Below are positions 22,956-32,377 of a stretch of DNA of 42,583 nt, one piece after another (the first letter of the stretch is position 1; each line of letters starts with the position of its first letter). The notes under the pieces were generated by a model. The model had not been told where the DNA came from. It ran no database searches and worked only from the letters and a program-made list of their open reading frames with translations. A program made the translations under genes and the position numbers. The stretch is from Chloroflexota bacterium (GTDB lineage Bacteria > Chloroflexota > Anaerolineae > Promineifilales > Promineifilaceae), in NCBI GenBank assembly GCA_024277135.1, contig JAJRVV010000205.1, positions 1 through 42,583 of the forward strand, read 5' to 3'.

Positions 22956-23921
22956 ATGAAGATTAGCATCTTATCTCGCAATCCAGCTTTGTACAGCACC
23001 CGCCGCCTGGTGGAATCTATTCGTTCGCGGGGGCATGAAGCGCTGGTGATTGATACGCTGACGGTGGCGGTGGAGGTGGGGGCCACGGCCGTGCGTCGGG
23101 GCGTCAAGGTCATCAAACCACGCGGCATCCACTCCGTGCTGACGGCCGGACGCATCCCCATTCATAACACCGCTTACCTGCCCCAGGTGGACGCCGTGAT
23201 CCCTCGAATCGGGGCGTCCATCACCTACTACGGGTTGGCGGTGGTGCGCCAGTTTGAGGCGCATGGAGCCATCACCACCGCCTCCTCGGAAGCCATCGGC
23301 AAATCCCGCGATAAATTACACAGCCTGCAAACGATGGGGGCGGTCGGCTTGCCCATCCCGCGCACGGCCGTCATCGCCCGCCCCGAAATGTTATACAATG
23401 CCGTCCACGCCGTCGGCGGCACACCCGTCGTCATCAAACTGTTGCAAGGGACGCAGGGGCGCGGCGTGTTGCTGGCCCCCAATTTCAACACCGTCGCCGC
23501 CGTGCTGGAACGATTAAAACGGGTACGAAAACAAATTTTGGTGCAGGAATATGTGGCGGAGTCGCAGGGTCGAGATACGCGGGTCATCGTCGTCGGCGAT
23601 GCGTGCGTGGCCGCCATGACCCGTATCGCGGCTGAAGGGGAGTTCCGCGCCAATTTACACATGGGCGGCAGGGCGGAGCCAGCGGCGTTAGATGAAAAGA
23701 CGCGCCAATTGGCGCTGGCGGCGGCGCGGGCGCATGGGCTGGCCGTGGCCGGGGTAGACCTGATTCAATCGAACCAGGGGCCGATGTTGTTGGAGGTCAA
23801 TTCGTCGCCGGGGCTGGAGGGGATTGAGGGGGTGACGGGGGCGGATGTGGCCGGGGCGGTTGTGCGTTTTTTGGAAAGAGAACAATCCCATAAAAAACGA
23901 AAACGGCGTAAAAGCCGTTAG
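22956..23921 (+). CDS. rimK: RimK family alpha-L-glutamate ligase
   Basis: 321 residues from the ATG at 22956, normal for RimK (about 300-320); an upstream ATG at 22875 falls inside the -35 box and is rejected. Residues 1-95 are the RimK N-terminal domain (KISILSRNPALYSTRRLVES). The ATP-grasp domain follows: RDKLHSLQTMGAVGLPIPRT, GTPVVIKLLQGTQGRGVLLA, ILVQEYVAESQGRDTRVIVV, and the RimK signature AEGEFRANLHMGGRAEPAAL. The metal- and ATP-binding end is MLLEVNSSPGLEGIEGVTGA. RimK adds glutamates to the C-terminus of ribosomal protein S6; relatives ligate glutamate to other acceptors. The ribosome site is weak. The stop codon is immediately followed by a double-hairpin element. Confidence 0.9.
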   Translation: MKISILSRNPALYSTRRLVESIRSRGHEALVIDTLTVAVEVGATAVRRGVKVIKPRGIHSVLTAGRIPIHNTAYLPQVDAVIPRIGASITYYGLAVVRQFEAHGAITTASSEAIGKSRDKLHSLQTMGAVGLPIPRTAVIARPEMLYNAVHAVGGTPVVIKLLQGTQGRGVLLAPNFNTVAAVLERLKRVRKQILVQEYVAESQGRDTRVIVVGDACVAAMTRIAAEGEFRANLHMGGRAEPAALDEKTRQLALAAARAHGLAVAGVDLIQSNQGPMLLEVNSSPGLEGIEGVTGADVAGAVVRFLEREQSHKKRKRRKSR

Positions 23922-24011
23922 GCGGCATTCGTTTTTAACTTAGCGATTTAGGTAAACGAACGCCGCTTGTGGAAGCGTTTCCTCAATGTGAAGTTATTTG
24001 TGAACGCTTCC
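23922..24011 (-). repeat. Double-hairpin element B, after rimK
   Basis: Almost identical to element A in the opposite orientation. Hairpin 1 arms are at 23971-23979 and 24003-24011, hairpin 2 arms at 23922-23934 and 23954-23966. The one base change in the hairpin 2 stem gives a G-U pair and keeps the pairing. The loop hexamers AAGTTA (23991-23996) and TAACTT (23936-23941) remain complementary. It starts on the base after the rimK stop and ends 8 bp from the convergent regulator gene. Confidence 0.85.
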
Positions 24012-24018
24012 TTAGCGG

Positions 24019-25314
24019 TTATTCCTCGTTTTCCATTTTGCTGGAAATCAGCCCTTGTTTTTGCGCTTCTTCAAAGGTGAGGCCGGAATGGCTGCCGCCG
24101 CCTTCGCCGGTGACGGCCGTGTCCCAGAAATCATCTACATCCACATCCGTCTCCGCCTCGGCCAGGGCGGCCAATTCTTGCAATTCTTCGGGGAGCGGTT
24201 CATCCGTTGCCGGCTCTGATTCTAACAAGCCCTGCTGCTGCGCTTCGGCAAACGAGATGCCATCGCCGGTGACGATCTGGGAGTCGGTGACGGCCGTATC
24301 CCAAAAGGTGTCCACGTCTGTCTCGCTTTCCAGCAAGGCCGATTCATCTAATCCCAGCGCTTCGGCAACGGCCGCCGGATCAAATTCAACCAGTTCCGGT
24401 TCGGGTTTAACTGGAGCGGGAATCACATCGGCCGGGATCATGGTTGGTTCTGGTTCATTGGCGGGTACGGCCGTTTCCATCACGGGCAACGCTGCCGGTT
24501 CCAGCCCCAATTCCGGTAAAATTCCCAACAAATCCCGGATAGCGCGCTGGGCAAACACCCATATCGTTCCCATCCGGCCTCGCTTTGATTTCACATCAAA
24601 CCAGAGCGCCAAGAAATAATCCCGCCCCACATTGGCCAGATACAACTCAATCGCGTCGCCGCCATGATACTGGATCGTCACCGGGTTATCGCTGCCTAAT
24701 TCATCAGCCATACCAAAACTATCGCGCATAATTTTGGCGGCGAACGCCGACAATTGCGCCAGGTTCAACCCGCTTTGCCCGCCAACCTGGTGCAAAATCT
24801 GGCCGTTGCCGGCTACCAACGCCAAACCAGAAGCGCCGGTATCGGTCCGCAGCGTATCCAGGCGGCGGGAGGCGGATCGGGGCAGATGGACATCAATTTC
24901 ACGGGGGACGGCCGCGCCTGGGGCGGCAATCATCTCCCCCTCGCCAAACATCGACGCATACACTGCTGCCAGCACCTCGTCGGTATCCAGCGGCTTTTCA
25001 AAATAACGAAAAACTCCCAAATCTACCGCTTCCTTCTTCCCCTGTTCTGACGAATACGCCGTGATCATCAACACTGGCATGTCCGGCTTCACCGCCCTTG
25101 CCCGGCGAATTAAATCAAAGCCGCTCATCCCCGGCAACCGCACATCCGTAATCAACAAGTCAAAATGAGCGCTGCGTAGTTCCAGCAGCCCCTCTTCAGC
25201 CGAAGGCACTGCCAGCACTTCATAATCCTGGCCTGATGATTCCAACATCGAGCGCAACAATTCCAGCATCTCAAAATGGTCATCCACCACCAGAATCTTC
25301 TTCACATCAGCCAT
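24019..25314 (-). CDS. Response regulator with roadblock-like domain and duplicated C-terminal motif
   Basis: 431 residues from the ATG at 25314 (the ATG 18 codons upstream is less likely). The receiver domain (1-120) has DD11-12, Asp57 (LLITDVRLPG), Thr in MLMITAYSS (here VLMITAYS) and Lys in FRYFEKPLD, so it should be phosphorylatable. Residues about 150-245 (LDTLRTDTGASGLALVAGNG, LYLANVGRDYFLALWFD) look like a roadblock/LC7 domain, found in small-GTPase regulators of gliding bacteria. The acidic, proline-rich tail carries two copies of a motif: residues 333-367 and 390-424 both read ETDVD-x-FWDTAVT ... F-x-EAQ-x-QGL. No DNA-binding domain is visible, so output is probably by protein contact. 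No kinase is adjacent. Confidence 0.8.
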   Translation of the reverse strand: MADVKKILVVDDHFEMLELLRSMLESSGQDYEVLAVPSAEEGLLELRSAHFDLLITDVRLPGMSGFDLIRRARAVKPDMPVLMITAYSSEQGKKEAVDLGVFRYFEKPLDTDEVLAAVYASMFGEGEMIAAPGAAVPREIDVHLPRSASRRLDTLRTDTGASGLALVAGNGQILHQVGGQSGLNLAQLSAFAAKIMRDSFGMADELGSDNPVTIQYHGGDAIELYLANVGRDYFLALWFDVKSKRGRMGTIWVFAQRAIRDLLGILPELGLEPAALPVMETAVPANEPEPTMIPADVIPAPVKPEPELVEFDPAAVAEALGLDESALLESETDVDTFWDTAVTDSQIVTGDGISFAEAQQQGLLESEPATDEPLPEELQELAALAEAETDVDVDDFWDTAVTGEGGGSHSGLTFEEAQKQGLISSKMENEE

Positions 25315-25482
25315 AACAATCCCGCCAAAAACAATTAACTTTTGATCCTGCGTCTCGGAAATGTTCATCCATTATAAAACAGAACCACCAGACAACAAAA
25401 AAGGACTGCCAAAGCAGACCTTCAACTCACACGCGCTAAGTCTATTTCCCCGAAAGCGCCAAGTTTCCAGGGAAAATGGAAT

Positions 25483-26523
25483 TCAGCGCAAAATCTGGCT
25501 GGCGCCTTCCTCGCCAGACTCCAACAACCAACACGCCGCAAAGTGTTCATTCCCATAATCCTTAAAGGCGGGTTCTTCTTCCGCACATTTCTCAAAAGCC
25601 AGAGGGCAACGGGTATGGAACCGGCAGCCCGACGGTGGATTCAAAGGACTGGGCACATCCCCTTCCAAAATAATCCGCTGCCGCTTCAACGTTGGATCCG
25701 GCACCGGAATCGCTGACATGAGCGATTGGGTGTATGGATGTAATGGATTGCGATATAGTTCATTTCGATCTGCCAGCTCCGCCATTTTGCCCAGGTACAT
25801 CACCCCTACCCGGTCACTGAAATGCTCCACCACGCTCAGATTATGGGCGATGAAAAGATAGGTCAGACCAAACTCTTGTTGGAGTTCGCGCAAGATGTTC
25901 AGAACCTGGGCTTGAATGGACACATCCAACGCCGACACCGGCTCATCACATACGATAAACTTAGGCCGCAACGCCAACGCCCGGGCGATGCCAATCCGCT
26001 GCCGCTGTCCGCCGGAGAACTCGTGCGGGTAACGGCGAGCGTGATCCGCCCGCATCCCCACGCGGGCCAACATCTCAATGACGACATCGTACCGTTCTTG
26101 CGCGCTCTTGTCGGTATGGATGCGCAGCCCTTCGGCAATACTTTCCCCTACCGGCATCCGGGGAGCGCGCGAGGAATACGGGGCTTGAAAGATGATTTGC
26201 ATGTAGCGGCGCAAATTTTTGAGGTCGTTGGCGCCCATGTTGAAAATATCTTGGTCGTCAAACATGACGTGGCCGGATGTGGCGGGAACCAACCGCAAAA
26301 TCGTGCGTCCGACTGTTGTTTTGCCGCAGCCGGATTCGCCGACCAGCCCCAGGGTTTCCCCTTCGTAAATGTGAAAGCTAACGTCGTCAACCGCTTTCAC
26401 CCAGCCGCTAACACGGCGCATCAGCCCGGAACGAACGGGGAAATGCTTGACTAGATTCTTCACCTGTACCAGAGCTTTCTGGTGACCCGTAACGCTGCCG
26501 TTGTTTTTTTCATTGGCGGCCAT
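25483..26523 (-). CDS. Oligopeptide/dipeptide ABC transporter ATP-binding protein (OppF/DppF type)
   Basis: 346 residues. After [12 protein letters not shown] come Walker [10 protein letters not shown], the Q-loop [15 protein letters not shown], the signature [15 protein letters not shown], Walker [13 protein letters not shown] and the H-loop [14 protein letters not shown]. The C-terminal oligopeptide-transporter extension ([16 protein letters not shown]-x6-C-x6-C type) identifies the Opp/Dpp/nickel family and may bind an Fe-S cluster. The ATG has GAGGAG about 10 nt upstream, inside the end of the OppD-type gene (4-nt gap), so the two are translated together. It energises import of peptides or similar solutes. 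The permease genes are absent here. Confidence 0.92.
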   Translation of the reverse strand: MAANEKNNGSVTGHQKALVQVKNLVKHFPVRSGLMRRVSGWVKAVDDVSFHIYEGETLGLVGESGCGKTTVGRTILRLVPATSGHVMFDDQDIFNMGANDLKNLRRYMQIIFQAPYSSRAPRMPVGESIAEGLRIHTDKSAQERYDVVIEMLARVGMRADHARRYPHEFSGGQRQRIGIARALALRPKFIVCDEPVSALDVSIQAQVLNILRELQQEFGLTYLFIAHNLSVVEHFSDRVGVMYLGKMAELADRNELYRNPLHPYTQSLMSAIPVPDPTLKRQRIILEGDVPSPLNPPSGCRFHTRCPLAFEKCAEEEPAFKDYGNEHFAACWLLESGEEGASQILR

Positions 26524-26527
26524 GATG

Positions 26528-27523
26528 TTAATTCTCCTCTTCGTAAAGCCAGCAGCGAGCGGCGTGGCCGGGAGCGGTTTCTTTTAGTTCAGGTTCTGCC
26601 ACCGTGCATTTTTCCAGGTTGTGTTCAATACGGGCCATGCAGCGGGGGGCAAATTTGCAGCCTGGGGGCAAGTTGATGAGATTGGGCACGGAGCCGGGGA
26701 TGGTGACAAGCTCTTTGTCCGCCTGTCCTAAAACGGGGGTGGAGCCGATGAGGGCGGCCGTATACGGATGCTTGGGGTTTTGAAACAGTTCGATGACAGC
26801 GGCTTTTTCCACGATACGGCCGGCGTACATCACATCCACCCGGTCACACATTTCGGCCACCACGCCCAGATCATGCGTGATGAGGATGATGGCCGTATCC
26901 ACTTTGGCGCGTAAATTCCGCATCAAGTCGAGAATTTGGGCTTGAATGGTGACATCGAGGGCGGTGGTCGGCTCGTCGGCTATGAGCAGTTCGGGGACGC
27001 AGGCCAACGCCATGGCGATCATCACCCGCTGCGCCATGCCGCCAGATAGCTCGTGGGGGTAAGCGCGAAAACGAGCTTCCGGTTCAGGAATCCCGACCAT
27101 TTTGAGCAGTTCAATGGCGCGTTGTTCCGATTCTTCGGCGGATAAATCTTGATGAATGTCGAGTACCTCGGTCAGCTGGTCGCCGATGCGAAAGACGGGG
27201 TTCAGGCTGCTTTTGGGCTGTTGGAAGATCATGGAGATGCGGTTGCCTCGAATCCGGGTCATGGTTGATTCGGAGGCTGTCACCAGGTTTTGGTTGTCGA
27301 AGATGATCTCTCCCTCGACGATGCGGCCGGGGTCGGCCACCAGGTTCATGACAGAGAGGGAGGTGACGCTCTTGCCGCATCCAGATTCGCCAACGAGGCC
27401 CAGGACTTCGCCGCGGCGGACGTTGAGGTCTACGCCATCTACGGCACGGACGATGCCCGCTTCGGTGAAGAATTGGGTTTTGAGTCCTTTGATTTCCAGG
27501 ATGTTATGTTTGTTGTTTTCCAC
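26528..27523 (-). CDS. Oligopeptide/dipeptide ABC transporter ATP-binding protein (OppD/DppD type)
   Basis: 331 residues if it starts at the GTG at 27523 ([15 protein letters not shown]); a TTG at 27544 would add seven residues. No ATG is available in the region. Motifs are Walker [11 protein letters not shown]-loop [14 protein letters not shown], signature [15 protein letters not shown], Walker [13 protein letters not shown] and H-loop [14 protein letters not shown]. The C-terminal extension [19 protein letters not shown] is the Opp family feature. It forms a heterodimer with the OppF-type ATPase encoded 4 bp downstream. It lies about 55 bp after the substrate-binding protein gene and is read in the same direction, so SBP-D-F is one operon. 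Confidence 0.9.
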   Translation of the reverse strand: MENNKHNILEIKGLKTQFFTEAGIVRAVDGVDLNVRRGEVLGLVGESGCGKSVTSLSVMNLVADPGRIVEGEIIFDNQNLVTASESTMTRIRGNRISMIFQQPKSSLNPVFRIGDQLTEVLDIHQDLSAEESEQRAIELLKMVGIPEPEARFRAYPHELSGGMAQRVMIAMALACVPELLIADEPTTALDVTIQAQILDLMRNLRAKVDTAIILITHDLGVVAEMCDRVDVMYAGRIVEKAAVIELFQNPKHPYTAALIGSTPVLGQADKELVTIPGSVPNLINLPPGCKFAPRCMARIEHNLEKCTVAEPELKETAPGHAARCWLYEEEN

Positions 27524-27577
27524 GTGCCTTCGCCTTTTCTCCAAGTTTACCGAGCGTCTACTCTAGCACAACGGCCG

Positions 27578-29566
27578 TCACTCAGCCAATTGGTTTTCAT
27601 TATCCATCTGCAAATCAATTTCAAATAAATTCCACAAATCAGAGGGCTGTGTGGGATTGGGTTGGAAATTGAGTACATTGGGTTGAGTCACCGCCAATTT
27701 GAGGCGAAGAAACAAAGGAATAACTGGCATATTTTGGGTAAAAATTGCAATCGCCTGCTGATGGCTCTCGGTATATTCAGGCGTGCCCGGCAGCGCATTC
27801 ATCGCCGCCTGACAAGCCCGATCATAGGTGGGGATCCACCACCCCGTCTCATTCAAGCCATTCCAGCCAGCATACAACTGTCCTGTTTCCCGATTCACTT
27901 CTTCGCGGGGGCCGGTGATTTCCCAGGAGGCGAACAGTTGGCACAAGGGGGTATCGGCCGTCGTCCAGGCAAACTGGCCCAGATCAAAGCGGCGGCCGAA
28001 AAGCGGGCTTCCCGGCCCTTCAGCCAGCCATTGATTGGCCGGCAGGTAGTACAATTCCACATCAATGCCACAGTCGCGCATATTATCTTGAAAGATTTTA
28101 GCCAACTGCTGTTCCATGATATTGGCGGTGGTGGCGCCCATCGTCACGGCAAAAGGCAGGCCGGAATCGGGGTCTTCGCGGAACCCATCGCCATCCTCGT
28201 CCACAAAGCCGACTTCATCGAGCAGACGGTTGGCCGCCGCCGGATCGTAAGGCCACGACACGGCGTTGTCCGGGAACAGAGGATGGGTGTCCGGCACAAA
28301 GGCATTGACAACCTGCGCACGGCCGAATAAGACATCATCCACCATGCTTTGCCGGTCAGTGCATTGGGTCATCGCCTGACGCACGCGCGCGTCTTCAAAC
28401 CAGTCGGGACGGCCGTCGCCATCCCCGTAGTACCGCCACGAATCCACCCCGAAAGCGATATGTTCAAACACCGTGCCCACCTGGAAATGGGCAGCGATCA
28501 AGTCATCTGCTTCCGCCACCAGGAAAAAGGAGGATTGGCTGATGTCCACGCTGTCCTGGGTGATGATGTCGCAGCCGCCTTGCAGCAACCCATCCACCAA
28601 CGCTTGCCGATCCGGGTTAAAGCGGAAGGTGACGCTGTTCAGACGTGGATACCCTTCGTCCCGGCGGTAGTAAAATTCATTGGGTTCCAGCCGGATGAAT
28701 GATCCCGGCTCCCAGGCAGTCAGGCGGAAGGGGCCATCGCCCACTGGCAGCCGGGCGGCCAGATCGGCCGTCGCCAACTCATTTGGCGGGATGGCTTCCC
28801 ACAGGTGGCGGGGAACCGGAGGCCAGAAATTGGTGAAGTAGGTATCGTCGCGGAAACCGGGCAGGCCCGTCCAGCGCACCTGCCGTTCGCCAATGGCTTC
28901 ATAACTGGCGGTGCGGTCAGTTTTGAATTTGTCGGCGGGAATGTTGGGATGGCCGGCCAGCCGAAAGCTGTAGACGGAATCGGCGGCGGTGACGGCCGTG
29001 CCATCCGCCCACACCCGCGCCTTTAGACTAAACTCGACGACTAACTGCTCCATGTCCAGCGGGCTGCCGTCAAACACAGCGGTCTCGCCATCGGCCGTAT
29101 TGACGACCACCCCATTTTGCAGAGTGACGACACGGCCGTCGGCCGCCACCACGCGCTCGCCGGCCAGCGCCGTCACCCGTTCCAGGCGGGCGTCTCCATC
29201 CGCCAAGCTGGGGATTTTGACCAATCCTTGTGGCTGGTAAGCATAATTGAGATGAGTATAGTCGTTTTCGTAGAGAGCGTGGAGGACGGCCGTTTCGGAG
29301 GGTAAGGTACGGCCGTAGCGAAACAGAGAAGTTGGCTCCTGTCGCATACAGACCACCAAATCTTTCGGCAGCGGCTCCGGCGTCGGCGATGGCTCTGCCT
29401 CTGTCTCCACCATCACTTCCACCGTTTGCACCGAGACAATCGTCTCTGGAACTACCCGCGTAATCGTGACCGTAACCGTTTTCGGCTGAGACTGACAGGC
29501 TGCCAAACTGGCTGCGCCAAGCACAACAAGGGCTGTTCCCAGTCCACGATGGATGCGCTTACACAT
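27578..29566 (-). CDS. ABC transporter substrate-binding lipoprotein, family 5 (peptide/nickel type)
   Basis: 662 residues. The signal peptide ends in the lipobox LAAC (Cys24), so the protein is anchored to the outer face of the membrane. A short Thr/Val-rich linker follows. The SBP_bac_5 fold shows LVVCMRQEPTSLFRYG (start of the mature domain), LVVEFSLKARVWADGTAVTA (family signature WxDGxPxTA), LPVGDGPFRLTAWEPGSFIR, VRQAMTQCTDRQSMVDDVLF and PALL-type C-terminal core. It binds oligopeptides or another small solute and feeds the two ATPases in the same operon. AAGG lies 7 nt before the ATG. Family members are usually 500-600 residues; the extra 60 or so lie before the conserved WADGTAVTA segment. 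The specificity cannot be read from sequence. Confidence 0.9.
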   Translation of the reverse strand: MCKRIHRGLGTALVVLGAASLAACQSQPKTVTVTITRVVPETIVSVQTVEVMVETEAEPSPTPEPLPKDLVVCMRQEPTSLFRYGRTLPSETAVLHALYENDYTHLNYAYQPQGLVKIPSLADGDARLERVTALAGERVVAADGRVVTLQNGVVVNTADGETAVFDGSPLDMEQLVVEFSLKARVWADGTAVTAADSVYSFRLAGHPNIPADKFKTDRTASYEAIGERQVRWTGLPGFRDDTYFTNFWPPVPRHLWEAIPPNELATADLAARLPVGDGPFRLTAWEPGSFIRLEPNEFYYRRDEGYPRLNSVTFRFNPDRQALVDGLLQGGCDIITQDSVDISQSSFFLVAEADDLIAAHFQVGTVFEHIAFGVDSWRYYGDGDGRPDWFEDARVRQAMTQCTDRQSMVDDVLFGRAQVVNAFVPDTHPLFPDNAVSWPYDPAAANRLLDEVGFVDEDGDGFREDPDSGLPFAVTMGATTANIMEQQLAKIFQDNMRDCGIDVELYYLPANQWLAEGPGSPLFGRRFDLGQFAWTTADTPLCQLFASWEITGPREEVNRETGQLYAGWNGLNETGWWIPTYDRACQAAMNALPGTPEYTESHQQAIAIFTQNMPVIPLFLRLKLAVTQPNVLNFQPNPTQPSDLWNLFEIDLQMDNENQLAE

Positions 29567-29672
29567 GGCGCAACCTTATCACAAACCCACATGCTGGCAA
29601 ATTTTAACTGGTTTTTTAACTGGAATTGGGGGGACGATTGCTGATTTTAGTGGTTTTTTGGGGATTCGGCGT

Positions 29673-29707
29673 CAATCAGTATTCAGTAATCAGTATTCGG
29701 TGTTCAG
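29673..29707. repeat. Heptamer array CAATCAG / TATTCAG upstream of the substrate-binding protein
   Basis: Five 7-bp units: CAATCAG, TATTCAG, TAATCAG, TATTCGG, TGTTCAG. Same family as the array at 4872. An 8-bp tract with GCCTTGTC units follows (about 29735-29775). Confidence 0.85.
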
Positions 29708-29773
29708 TAAGGCAGCACGACAAGAAAACTGTGTCGCCTTGTCGCCAAGTCGCCTTGTCATCCCGCCGCCTTG

Positions 29774-31087
29774 TCACAATTTATCCGGGTCAATGCCGGC
29801 GGCGTGCAATATGGCCAACACCGGCGGCGCGTAGACGAAACCGGATTTCAGCTTGGGGTCTTGCAGGGGTTCGGCCGTTTGCCGGATAAATTCAGCGGCA
29901 ATGGTGCGGTGGACATTGGCGATGTCCTCGTTATCCACCACATGACTCATGGTGGCGTGCAATTTCCACAGCACGCCCCGATCTACCGAGGTTTGCGCCG
30001 CCAGCATCGCCTGGTTGAGTTCGGCCACGGCCGCCTCCCGCTCTCCCTGGTAAAACAGCAGTTCCCCCCGCGCAAATGAAGCCAACGCCCGATACCGATC
30101 CGCATCCAATTCTTCGGCAACCTCATCCAAATCTTTTGCCGCCCCGCCAGCGGCGTCCATTTGTCCTTGCCGTAAAGTGGCGCGAACGATGTTGTAGAGG
30201 ATCAACGCCCGCTGCTCGTGGTTATTCATCGCCGTGGCGCCAATCAAGGCTTCTTGCAAATAATTCAGCCCATCCTGGTAACGGCCGCACGCCACCAAGT
30301 CCACCCCTAAATTCCGTTGAATCTCCGGCTTGAGTAGATTCGCGTTATATTCAGTCGCCAACGCCAGCGCTTTTTCGTGAAAATGGAGCGCGTTCTCAAT
30401 GTCATACAACGCTTGATGACACTCGCCAATGTCATTAAGCGATTGCACCACCCGCCACCGATCATTGACCGATTGGAAGATGGTCAACGCCTCTTGATGG
30501 GCGCTCAACGCCGGCTGGTACTCGCCGCGGGCATGACGAGTGCGGCCCAGGCTGGTCAGCACCCTGGCCTGCTCCCGCACCTCCCCTGCCTGCCGAAATG
30601 CCACCAACCCCTGTGTCAGATGACTGATCGCTTCTTCGGTGTTTCCCTGGCGGCGGCTGATGATGCCCAACCCGCGCCGCGCCCGGCCAATGACCAGCAG
30701 ATTTTCCGCCGCCAGCGCTTCTTGCAACGCCTGCCGAAAGATGCGGGACGCTTCGGCATAATCGCCGCGAAAATCGGTGATTTCACCCAGCCGAACCCGC
30801 GCCCGCGCCACTTGATCCGAATCGGCGCTCAAGGCCAATGATTGGCGGTAATCGGCTTCAGCCTGATCAAATTGGCCGAGCAGCCAGTAGCACAGCCCCC
30901 GGTATTCAAGCGTCCGCGCTTTGAACGCGTTGGGCGTGCCTTCAAATTCAAGGGCCTCGGTGTAATAACGGATGGCGTCCTGGTGCTGTTGGTTGCTGGC
31001 AGCCTGGCGGCCTTCCTGGTAGGTGGCCATGGCCGTTGCCGAAATGCCGGGCATGTGGAAGAGACCAGAGAGGGCTGTTTCTGACAT
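29774..31087 (-). CDS. Tetratricopeptide repeat protein
   Basis: 437 residues from the ATG at 31087, which lies 6 nt after a -10 box. Tandem 34-40 residue TPR units fill the chain: ATYQEGRQAASNQQHQDAIR, GLCYWLLGQFDQAEADYRQS, RVRLGEITDFRGDYAEASRI, GLGIISRRQGNTEEAISHLT, LGRTRHARGEYQPALSAHQE, DIGECHQALYDIENALHFHE, NLGVDLVACGRYQDGLNYLQ and so on, with the W/G/Y/A/P positions of the TPR consensus. It resembles the helical regulatory part of signalling proteins but has no catalytic domain or signal peptide. It should act as a cytoplasmic binding scaffold. Its partner is unknown, and no neighbouring gene suggests one. Confidence 0.85.
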   Translation of the reverse strand: MSETALSGLFHMPGISATAMATYQEGRQAASNQQHQDAIRYYTEALEFEGTPNAFKARTLEYRGLCYWLLGQFDQAEADYRQSLALSADSDQVARARVRLGEITDFRGDYAEASRIFRQALQEALAAENLLVIGRARRGLGIISRRQGNTEEAISHLTQGLVAFRQAGEVREQARVLTSLGRTRHARGEYQPALSAHQEALTIFQSVNDRWRVVQSLNDIGECHQALYDIENALHFHEKALALATEYNANLLKPEIQRNLGVDLVACGRYQDGLNYLQEALIGATAMNNHEQRALILYNIVRATLRQGQMDAAGGAAKDLDEVAEELDADRYRALASFARGELLFYQGEREAAVAELNQAMLAAQTSVDRGVLWKLHATMSHVVDNEDIANVHRTIAAEFIRQTAEPLQDPKLKSGFVYAPPVLAILHAAGIDPDKL

Positions 31088-31093
31088 GCAGTT

Positions 31094-31121
31094 ATGATAC
31101 AACAGGCGCGTGAATTAGCAA
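31094..31121 (-). promoter_or_regulatory. Promoter of the TPR gene, leaderless
   Basis: On the minus strand TTGCTA (31116-31121), a 16-bp spacer and TATCAT (31094-31099), then 6 nt to the ATG at 31087. Confidence 0.5.
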
Positions 31122-31217
31122 TGAAATCAACGTGAAAGGTTGATGAAGGCAAAGGGACGAAAGCAGGAGGCAGAAGGCGGGGTTGTTTGGAGATGTTTCA
31201 GGAGGGATCAGTTCGCC

Positions 31218-31252
31218 GTTGACTGTTATTCGTTGACTGTTGATTGTTGCCG
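31218..31252. repeat. Heptamer array GTTGACT at the 3' end of mutY
   Basis: GTTGACT, GTTATTC, GTTGACT, GTTGATT, GTTGCCG in 7-bp register. On the minus strand it encodes the last residues of MutY (RQQSTVNE) and its stop codon. Confidence 0.8.
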
Positions 31253-32308
31253 CAGACTGGCGATGATATGGTGGTCGGTGACGGCAAAGGCGTATCTATC
31301 CAGGTCGGCTAAAGTGACCCAGGCGTGGTCGGCGACGCCGATATGCTGCGGCTGGCCGCCGGTGTGCCGGGCGTGGAAGGCGTGCAGGGTGATGCGGAAG
31401 TGGGTGTAAGCGTGGTTGATTTGGATGAGAAAGTCGCCGACTTCGATTGTCATCGCCAATTCTTCTTGAATCTCGCGGCGCAGAGCGACGGGCAGGGTTT
31501 CCCCATTTTCCCGCTTGCCGCCGGGGAATTCCCACAAGCCGCCCAGTAGTCCGTCTAACGGCCGTTGCCCAATCAAAAACCGGCCATCCCCCGACTTGTG
31601 CCATATGATCCCGGCCACCACATCGTAATGCGGGGCGCGTTTGCGCGGCGGGCGGGCGGGGCGTTCCAACTGGGTTCCCTGCCGCCGCGCCCGGCACATA
31701 TCGGTTACTGGACAGAGTTGGCAACGGGGTTGGGCGGGCAGGCAGAGCGTTTGACCCAGTTCCATGAGCGCCTGGTTGTAATCGCCCGGTCGTTGGCCGG
31801 GAACCAGGCTGTCAGCTAATCGCCACAACTCGTTTTTGACGGCGGTTCGCGTCACATCCCCGTCCAAATCAAACAGCCGCGTCAACACCCGGATCACGTT
31901 GCCATCCAACACCGGCGCCGGCTGACCGAAGGCGATGGAGGCGATGGCCCCGGCGGTGTAGCGGCCAATCCCTTTCAGATTCATCAATTCAGAGACGGTA
32001 GCGGGAAGACGGCCGTCATAATCCGCCACCACCATTTGCGCGGCGGCGTGGAGATTGCGGGCGCGGCCGTAGTAGCCCAACCCCTCCCACAACTTCAGCG
32101 CTTCATCCCACGATGCCGCCGCCAACGCCGCCACCGTGGGAAACCGGGTCAGCCACCGCTGATAGTACGGGATCACGGCAGCGATTTGCGTCTGCTGCAG
32201 CATCACCTCGGCGATCCAGATGGCGTAAGGGTCCGTTGTGCGCCGCCACGGCAGGTCGGCGCGGTTGGCGTCCCACCAGGCCAGTAGCTTGTCAGATAGG
32301 TTTTCCAT
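31226..32308 (-). CDS. mutY: A/G-specific adenine DNA glycosylase
   Basis: 360 residues from the ATG at 32308 (a TTG six codons upstream is possible). Catalytic Glu34 is in WIAEVMLQQTQ, the helix-hairpin-helix is LKGIGRYTAGAIASIAFG, and catalytic Asp135 is in APVLDGNVIRVLTR. The iron-sulfur cluster loop has the exact C-x6-C-x2-C-x5-C spacing (C189, C196, C199, C205). The C-terminal NUDIX-like domain (about 225-350: VAGIIWHKSGDGRFLIGQRP, GLLGGLWEFPGGKRENGETL) recognises 8-oxoguanine. MutY removes adenine mispaired with 8-oxoG. The usual ribosome site is missing, because heptamer repeats occupy the sequence before the start. The C-terminal tail is repeat-derived. Confidence 0.95.
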   Translation of the reverse strand: MENLSDKLLAWWDANRADLPWRRTTDPYAIWIAEVMLQQTQIAAVIPYYQRWLTRFPTVAALAAASWDEALKLWEGLGYYGRARNLHAAAQMVVADYDGRLPATVSELMNLKGIGRYTAGAIASIAFGQPAPVLDGNVIRVLTRLFDLDGDVTRTAVKNELWRLADSLVPGQRPGDYNQALMELGQTLCLPAQPRCQLCPVTDMCRARRQGTQLERPARPPRKRAPHYDVVAGIIWHKSGDGRFLIGQRPLDGLLGGLWEFPGGKRENGETLPVALRREIQEELAMTIEVGDFLIQINHAYTHFRITLHAFHARHTGGQPQHIGVADHAWVTLADLDRYAFAVTDHHIIASLRQQSTVNE

Positions 32309-32309
32309 G

Positions 32310-32377
32310 GGATTTTGGATTGGCAATTTTGGATTTTAGATTGAAAACGACGAAACGAATCCAAAATCCAAAATCTA
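32310..32377. repeat. Inverted heptamer arrays between the MBL hydrolase and mutY
   Basis: GGATTTTGGATT (32310-32321) and AATCCAAAATCC (32358-32369) form a perfect 12-bp stem. Further TTTTGGA/TCCAAAA/TCTAAAA units lie around them. Same unit as the array at 15917. Confidence 0.85.
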
